Source: Crotalaria pallida (lineage: Eukaryota > Streptophyta > Magnoliopsida > Fabales > Fabaceae). From it: DNA of 64,000 bases. The position numbers and the translations under genes are program-made. The stretch spans positions 16,202,501-16,266,500 of the forward strand of contig CM075652.1 in NCBI GenBank assembly GCA_037953625.1. The letters run 5' to 3'. Numbering within the stretch: position 1 is the stretch's first letter; the number at the start of each line of letters is the position of its first letter. The notes under the pieces were generated by a model. That model searched no databases and was not told the origin of the DNA. It saw nothing but the letters and a program-made list of their open reading frames with translations. Positions 58,354-64,000 of the stretch are shown here, piece by piece.

Positions 58354-58759
58354 CTAGGTATATATTATTGCTCAAGACTTTTTCCATTTCTATAATTTCT
58401 AACTGTCATTTGGTATGACAAAGCATTTAATTTGTTACATCAGTCATCCATTATTTTTTTTATGCAGGTATCACTATCTTTCGCTGTGCACATGTGATGT
58501 GGAAAATGATGATGCAAGCTTTATCTTTTTTTTGGTGAACGATGCAAGCTTTATTTAGATATATATTATTGGATTATTATTATCATGCGCCTATTTTGTT
58601 GACATTATGGCCTTGTAATTCAAGATTTAGCTTCCAACAATACAATATATAGGCTGTACATATATTATAAACAATTAATTAGTATATGCTTGTATATATG
58701 CATGTTTCATTTCTGTTAATTGCCTCTTTGTTTCATATCGGTGCATGTCTTAATTCTTG

Positions 58760-59515
58760 CCAAGATGCGTGCGGTCAAAATAATAATTCAGAGTGGTTAA
58801 AAAATTAATTCAGATAAGTTCAAAATAATATTTCAGAGCGGTTCAAAAAATAATTCAAATTCAGATTAGTTCAAAATAATAATTCAGACCGGTTCAACAA
58901 TTAATTCGGAATTTGTAGTTAAAAATAATGATTTAAAAGAATTATTCAGACCGGTTCAAAATTATGATTCAGAGCGGTTCAAAGTTATTATTCAGACCGG
59001 TTCAAAGATTTATTCAGACCGGTTCAAAATTATTATTCAGACCGGTTAAAAGTTATTATTCATACCGGTTCAAAGAATTATTCAGACCGGTTCAAAATTA
59101 TTATTCAGACCGGTTCAAAATTATTATTCAGATCGGTTCATAGTATTATTCAGACCGGTTCAAAATTATTAGACAGACCGGTTCAATGAATTATTCAGAC
59201 CGGTTCAAAATTATTATTCAGACCGGTTCAAAATTATTATTCAGACCGGTTCATAGTATTATTCAGACCGGTTCAAAATTATTAGTCAGACCGGTACAAT
59301 GAATTATTCAGACCGGTTCAAAATTATTATTCAGACCGGTTCAAAATTATTATTCAGACTGGTTCAAAAATTTAAATCAAAGCGGTTAATAACCAGTCTC
59401 ATTAATATAAAAAGACCGGTTTATAACTGGTCTCATTTAACATGCATTTTTAGCAACAGGGGCTTTAAGACCGGTTCGGAACCGGTCTGAAAATTGGTTC
59501 GGAACCGGTCTGAAA
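58760..59515. repeat. CACTA subterminal repeat array (ACCGGT)
   Basis: About 20 exact ACCGGT hexamers plus variants, mostly as TTCAGACCGGTTCAAAATTA units with 20-25-bp spacing. The rightmost copies form inverted pairs (GACCGGTTCGGAACCGGTC). Copies become more regular toward the terminus. In En/Spm-type elements such repeats bind the transposon's DNA-binding protein; that role here is inference. Confidence 0.9.
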
Positions 59516-59534
59516 AATGTATTTTGTACTAGTG
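59513..59534 (-). other. Right terminal inverted repeat of the CACTA element
   Basis: Reading inward from 59534 on the minus strand: CACTAGTACAAAATACATTT. It starts with the diagnostic CACTA and leads into ACCGGT repeats. No matching left end is present. Confidence 0.85.
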
Positions 59535-61701
59535 AGATGATTTTACTCTTTGTTTTTCGCATGTCTTTTCTATTTCTTGTGTTTTGTTCTCTCTTTCTGG
59601 TCTGTCTGAAACATACGATCCCTTTATAATCTCCAGAATCCCCAAAGATCAGGGAGGAAATGGAGTCACCGAATTAGGAATGATTATGGGAGTTAATGCT
59701 TTTTCAACGATGGGAGTTAATGCTGTTTCAACGGTCACTTTTGAATTTGATTTGATTTCACTCAATCCCGTCTGGACAACTATTAGTGAGCTCGGCATCT
59801 GTCAACGCGCCTTGCCGAGCTAGGGAACTTGAATAGCTGACCTGAACACAGTCTGACCGAGCTGATCTTATGTTGTCCATATTGCACTTAACAATATGAA
59901 CATTGACTGATCTGATCTTCTGCCGACCATATCTGATCTTCTGCCAACCATATCAGACCAACGTTCGATCCGACCAGATAGCACTTTGAGCACCGAGCGC
60001 ATCAAACTAATTTACTTCGTCAGAGCCGAGAGTCGAGCTGATTTAGTTGACTTCATCATGACCGAGGACGGAGCTGTGTGCCGAGAGCCGAGCTCATCAA
60101 GATAAATGACTTCATCTGTGTAACCGAGCTCGACTGCCGAGGACCAAACAGCACTTCATCAACATAGCGATTCATTCGGCTTTATCACTGGCCGAGGAAG
60201 GAGCTCGACTTCATCTATACCGCAAGCCTCATCAAAGGCCGAGTACACAGTTCGACTTCATCTGTACAGCCGATATCCTTAATGGCCGAGTACATAGCTC
60301 GACTTCATCAACACAGGTCTTCATCAATTTTGCCGAGTACCGAGCTCGTTCGTATCTCTTCATCTGAACCTCTTGGAATCTACAATCTGAATCATTTGTC
60401 TTCATCGAAACTTCTGTGATTCAACACAAAATAATGTTACCTCTCAAACATAATCCATTAGAGAATGATAGAATACTCATAAGATAAAAATAAAATAAGA
60501 TTGTACAAATACCTCAATCCCTAACACTCTCTTGAAATCTTTAAGCTTTTAGACACAAAAATCCTCTTCCTTCTTCCTCTAGACTCCCACGGTTTTGCCT
60601 TCTCTCTCTCTAGGTTCTCTCACAAATTTTCTAAGTATCAAAGGTTATGGAAAAAAAAAAGAAGTCAGCCCCTAAGTACTTTATTTATACTAATAGAACT
60701 TTTGTCTTTTCACCCCACAAAAAGGGACTATTTAGGCAAGTATGGAGGGGGTATATGGCTAGGGACTTTTCAACTCCTACTTGATTCAAGGATTCTCTCA
60801 TAGAGCCCTTCTCCATCCATTAATCACCCACCATTTTCTAAGGTTTCATCATAAAGGCTCCTTACACAATTCCAAGGCCATAAACCTCATTTGAAATTCA
60901 AATTGCTTGGTCACTAAGGCAATCTTGAACCTTCCCACCTACACACATATTTTGCATGTGCATGTCCAAAAAACTAAGAAAAATATTTTCAAATTAATTT
61001 TGCATGTTTTCCATAGTTTTTAACCAATCAAAAATACCCTTTAATTCATTTAATATCTCAAAAATACAAACTATACTAAATAAAATACGTACATCCATGG
61101 AAATTATTTTATAAAACTATATTTACATAGTTAAAGTAAAATCTCAAAAGGAAAAATTTATTAGAGGTTTAAACATAATTTTTCCAAGATTAAATATCTA
61201 AATTTGTACATGAAATGCTACATATATGAAATTTTCGAAGACCACCCAATAAAATTATAATTTTTACATTTTTAGAATCTACATTTAAATACGATCATTT
61301 TCATATAAAATTTATAATTGTTGGACTTACTGTTTGAAAATTGTGAATTTTTGAAATTCTATAGCTATTTCCTTCAAATTTCATTTTATAAACTTTCAAA
61401 AATATTAATAAAATATTTATACATAAAATATTACCTTCGCAAATGAAATCATATCCATGAAATATCTTCATCCTAAAATATTTTTATAATTCAAATCTTA
61501 AAAATAAATAAAACAAAATTCTTATGGGCACCATATATATATAAAATATATATATACACGTTTCATCCCACACACATCTATATATCAAACAATTTATACA
61601 CTTAGGAAAAAAATCAATTTAAACAACTATCAAGAAATAAAGTGAAATTATACGTAAAATAAAAATAATCATATGACATAGGCAAAATTGTGGGTCTCAC
61701 A
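59535..61701 (-). mobile_element. LTR-like block, family unassigned
   Basis: The right edge GTGGGTCTCACA (minus TGTGAGACCCAC) looks like an LTR start. Parts resemble element W's LTR in the same orientation: AAAAGGAAAAATT at about 61148 against 30844, and TACGATCATTTTCATATAAA at about 61291 against 30977. A pyrimidine-rich leader-like stretch is at about 60560-60620. The left boundary is not visible. No coding frame with a domain. Confidence 0.4.
59800..60370. repeat. Imperfect repeats of CCGAG...AGCTCGACTTCATC
   Basis: Motifs such as GGCCGAGTACATAGCTCGAC and GAGCTCGACTTCATC recur at irregular 55-65-bp spacing and grow more regular to the right. AGCTCGACTTCATC is the best conserved core. Frames are not maintained, so it is non-coding. 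Confidence 0.65.
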
Positions 61702-64000
61702 TACAGCATAATTAAGTTCTATTTATAACTGACTTTATTGTAGAGGATGTGGACCTAGTTATTTTGGAATAAAAATAGGTTTTAATTACCTCATCCACAA
61801 CACTTGGAATATGCTAGAATATGATTTTTCTATGAGCTCACTTTTCTACTTAATCATTGTCATTGAACACAAAAACATTTAATCCAAAATAAAGTTTTTA
61901 AATGATTTAGCAAATCGACGAGATATCCAACTTTGGGTATATTTATTTGCTACAATACTTTTAAAATATACGGATGAAATTCACATGCATTTAATAAATG
62001 AGATTAGCAGGTATGCACTAACGGTGTAATGTTTTTTACACCATCAGTCTATCATTCACCATTCGTTTGTATTACTTTAATCTAAAAGTCAACGACCATA
62101 CACGGATGAAGGGTAGATGATATACTGATGATGTAAAAAACCTTTACAGTGTTGGTGCATTCTCCATTTTCTCTTAATAAATTGTAAAAGATATTCATGT
62201 ATTGGCATACATCATAAATTCGATTTATAACTGACTTTATTGTCGAGGATGTGGACCAAGATATTTCGGAATAAAAATAGGTTTTAATCACCTCATGCGA
62301 GAACACTTGGAATATGCTAGAATATGCTTTTCCTATGAGCTCACTTTTCTACTTAATCATTCTCATGTAATACGAAAACATTTAAACCAAATAAAGATTT
62401 TAAATGATTTAGCAAAGCGACGAGATATCCAACTTTGGGTATATTTATTTGCTACAATACTTTTAAAATGTACAGATGAAATTCACATGCATTTAATGGA
62501 TTGTAAAAGACATTTATGTATTGGCATACATCATAAGTTCTATGCATAACTGACTTTATTATCGAGGATGTAGGCCAAGATATTTCCGAATAAAAATAGG
62601 TTTTAATCACCTCATGCGAGAACACTTGAAATATGTTAGAATATGTTTTCCCCATGAGCTCACTTTTCTACTTAATCAATGTCAATGAATACAAACAAAT
62701 TTAATCCACAATAAAGTTTTTATTAAATGATTTAGCAAAGGGACGATATATCCAACTTTGGGTATATTTATTTGCTACAATACTTTTAAAATGTACAGAT
62801 GAAATTCACATGCATTTAATGAATTTTAAAAGACTTTCATGTATTGGCATACATCATATATAAGTTCTATTTATAATTGACTTTATTGTTGAGGATGTAG
62901 GCCAAGATATTTCCGAATACAAATAGCTAGGTTTTAATCACCCCATGTGAGAACACTTGGAATATGCATTCCCTATGAGCTCATTTTGGTACTCAATCAA
63001 TGTCATTGAATACGAAAACATTTAATCCAAAATAAAGTTTTTATTAAATGATTTAGCAAATGGACGATATATCCAACTTTGGGTATATTTATTTGCTACA
63101 ATACTTTTAAAATGTACAGATGAAATTCACATGCATTTAATGAATTGTAAAAGACATTCATGTATTGGCATACATAATAAGTTCTATTTATAACTAACGT
63201 TATTGTCGAGGATGTCGGCCAAGATATTTCGGAATAAAATAGGGTTTAATCACATCATGTGAGAACACTTGGAATAAGATAGAATATGCTTTCCCTATGA
63301 GCTCACTTTTCTACTTAATCAATGTCATTGACATTTAATCCAAAACAAAGTTTTTAAATGATTTAGCAAAGCAAGATATCCAACTTTGTGTATATTTATT
63401 TGCTACAATACTTTTATAATGTATAGATTAAATTCACATGCATTTAATGAATTGTAAAAGACATTCATGTATTGGCATACATCATGAGTTCTATTTATAA
63501 CTAACTTTATTGTCGAGGATGTGGGCCAAGATATTTCGGAATAGAAATAGGTTTAATTTACCTCATGCGAGAACACTTGGAATATGCTAGAATATGATTT
63601 CCTTATGAGCTCACTTTTCTACTTAATCAATGTCATTGAATACGTAAACATTTAATCCAAAATAAAGTTTTTAAATGATTGAGCATAGCGAGGTATCCCG
63701 CTATGCATATATATATGTGTCACACAGTATTTTCCAAATATACAAAAGAGACTCATGTTTTAATCAATTGTACCTGAAAATCTTGTACTAGCATCATGAG
63801 TGCAGATGGTATCTTACTTTACTGTCAAGTTTGTAGGCAAAGATATTCCAAAACAAAAATAAGTATTAATTACCATGTGAGACATTTAGTTAGAATATTC
63901 CTCCCATATCTATTCACTTTACTAAGTCGCCAATGTAATTGATTATAAAAATAATTTATCAAAATAAAAATATGAAATGATTGAGGATAAGGAGGTATCT
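61702..64000. repeat. Tandem satellite array, about 317-bp unit
   Basis: The marker CAACTTTGGGTATATTTATT recurs at 61928, 62430, 62753, 63074 and 63381, with a degenerate copy at about 63697. Spacings are 307-323 bp once the MITE in the first interval is removed. Units also share GAGGATGTGGACCAAGATAT and CTATGAGCTCACTTTTCTAC. About seven units are visible, AT-rich, with drift toward the right, and the array runs out of the window. Short open frames inside are not conserved between units. Confidence 0.88.
62000..62173. mobile_element. Mutator-like MITE inserted in the satellite
   Basis: 174 bp with imperfect terminal inverted repeats (left GAGATTAGCAGGTATGCACT, right complement GAGAAAATGGAGAATGCACC) extending about 50 bp. 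It is flanked by a 9-bp duplication TTAATAAAT (61991-61999 and 62174-62182). A 9-bp duplication with long inverted ends points to a Mutator-like non-autonomous element. Sister units show the empty site. It has no coding capacity. Confidence 0.85.

Larger units (their letters stand above)
55512..59534 (+). mobile_element. CACTA (En/Spm) transposon, left end missing
   Basis: The parts are in the expected order: TNP2 transposase (55512-57132), the end of a Ulp1-like peptidase (58033-58353), subterminal repeats (58760-59515) and a terminus reading CACTAGTACAAAATACA inward from 59534. The left terminus and transposase start are absent, replaced at a sharp junction by element W sequence, so it cannot be mobilised as a unit. 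It is followed by AGA, possibly one copy of the 3-bp target duplication. Confidence 0.88.

Noticed and set aside
58880..59400. Regular short repeats that could suggest a CRISPR array
   Set aside because: This is a plant genome; units have no unique spacers and lead into a CACTA terminus.
59299..59490. 63-codon frame in the ACCGGT repeats
   Set aside because: Produced by repeat periodicity, with no protein features.
1..64000. A host protein-coding gene
   Set aside because: Every frame longer than about 200 codons with a recognisable domain belongs to a transposable element; the remaining short frames lie in LTRs, satellites or opposite strands.

Overview
The window is plant nuclear DNA made almost entirely of nested transposable elements. 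I found no host protein-coding gene, tRNA gene or intact rRNA gene. The organism is a flowering plant. The LTR families, rich in the palindromes GTAATCGATTAC and TTCGCTTAAGCGAA and in GCGCCTGGGCG motifs, look like those I associate with legumes of the Phaseoleae (soybean/bean group). That placement is inference. The nesting density suggests pericentromeric heterochromatin, also inference. I name the main LTR families X, Y, Z, W, A and B for convenience.

Left complex (1-20370). An LTR fragment (1-1160) abuts a decayed Ty3/gypsy chromovirus pol (1161-3958), which is split by a solo LTR of family Y. Its 3' LTR (family X) starts at 3995 and is stretched to about 17049 by three later insertions, each with a 5-bp target duplication: a three-LTR tandem element Z (4271-13406), a second solo LTR of family Y (14070-15354) and a 401-bp Cassandra-type solo LTR carrying a 5S rRNA-like promoter (16224-16624). 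A solo family X LTR lies inverted at 17871-20259.

Right complex (20371-55511). Element W is a minus-strand, apparently non-autonomous LTR element with very long LTRs (about 5.98 kb before later insertions) around only 1.55 kb of non-coding interior, with an initiator-Met PBS. A nearly complete LINE (24402-29329) sits in its 3' LTR. Its 5' LTR holds element A (36490-53696), a Tat-lineage Ty3/gypsy element. A's gag is itself split by the related element B (43616-52462). A keeps gag and protease but has lost reverse transcriptase and most of integrase; B keeps an open protease-RT-RNase H-integrase frame but has lost gag. Both carry, on the opposite strand, an intron-containing gene of the 'putative gypsy type transposon' family. 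It is intact in B, broken in A, and its protein sequence is conserved between them. All nesting steps can be read from target duplications, and in several cases from the empty site in a sister LTR.

Right edge (55512-64000). A CACTA (En/Spm) transposon, truncated on its left, retains part of its TNP2 transposase, the end of a Ulp1-type peptidase, an array of ACCGGT subterminal repeats and a right terminus. An LTR-like AT-rich block follows, then a tandem array of about 317-bp units running off the window and carrying a 174-bp Mutator-like MITE.
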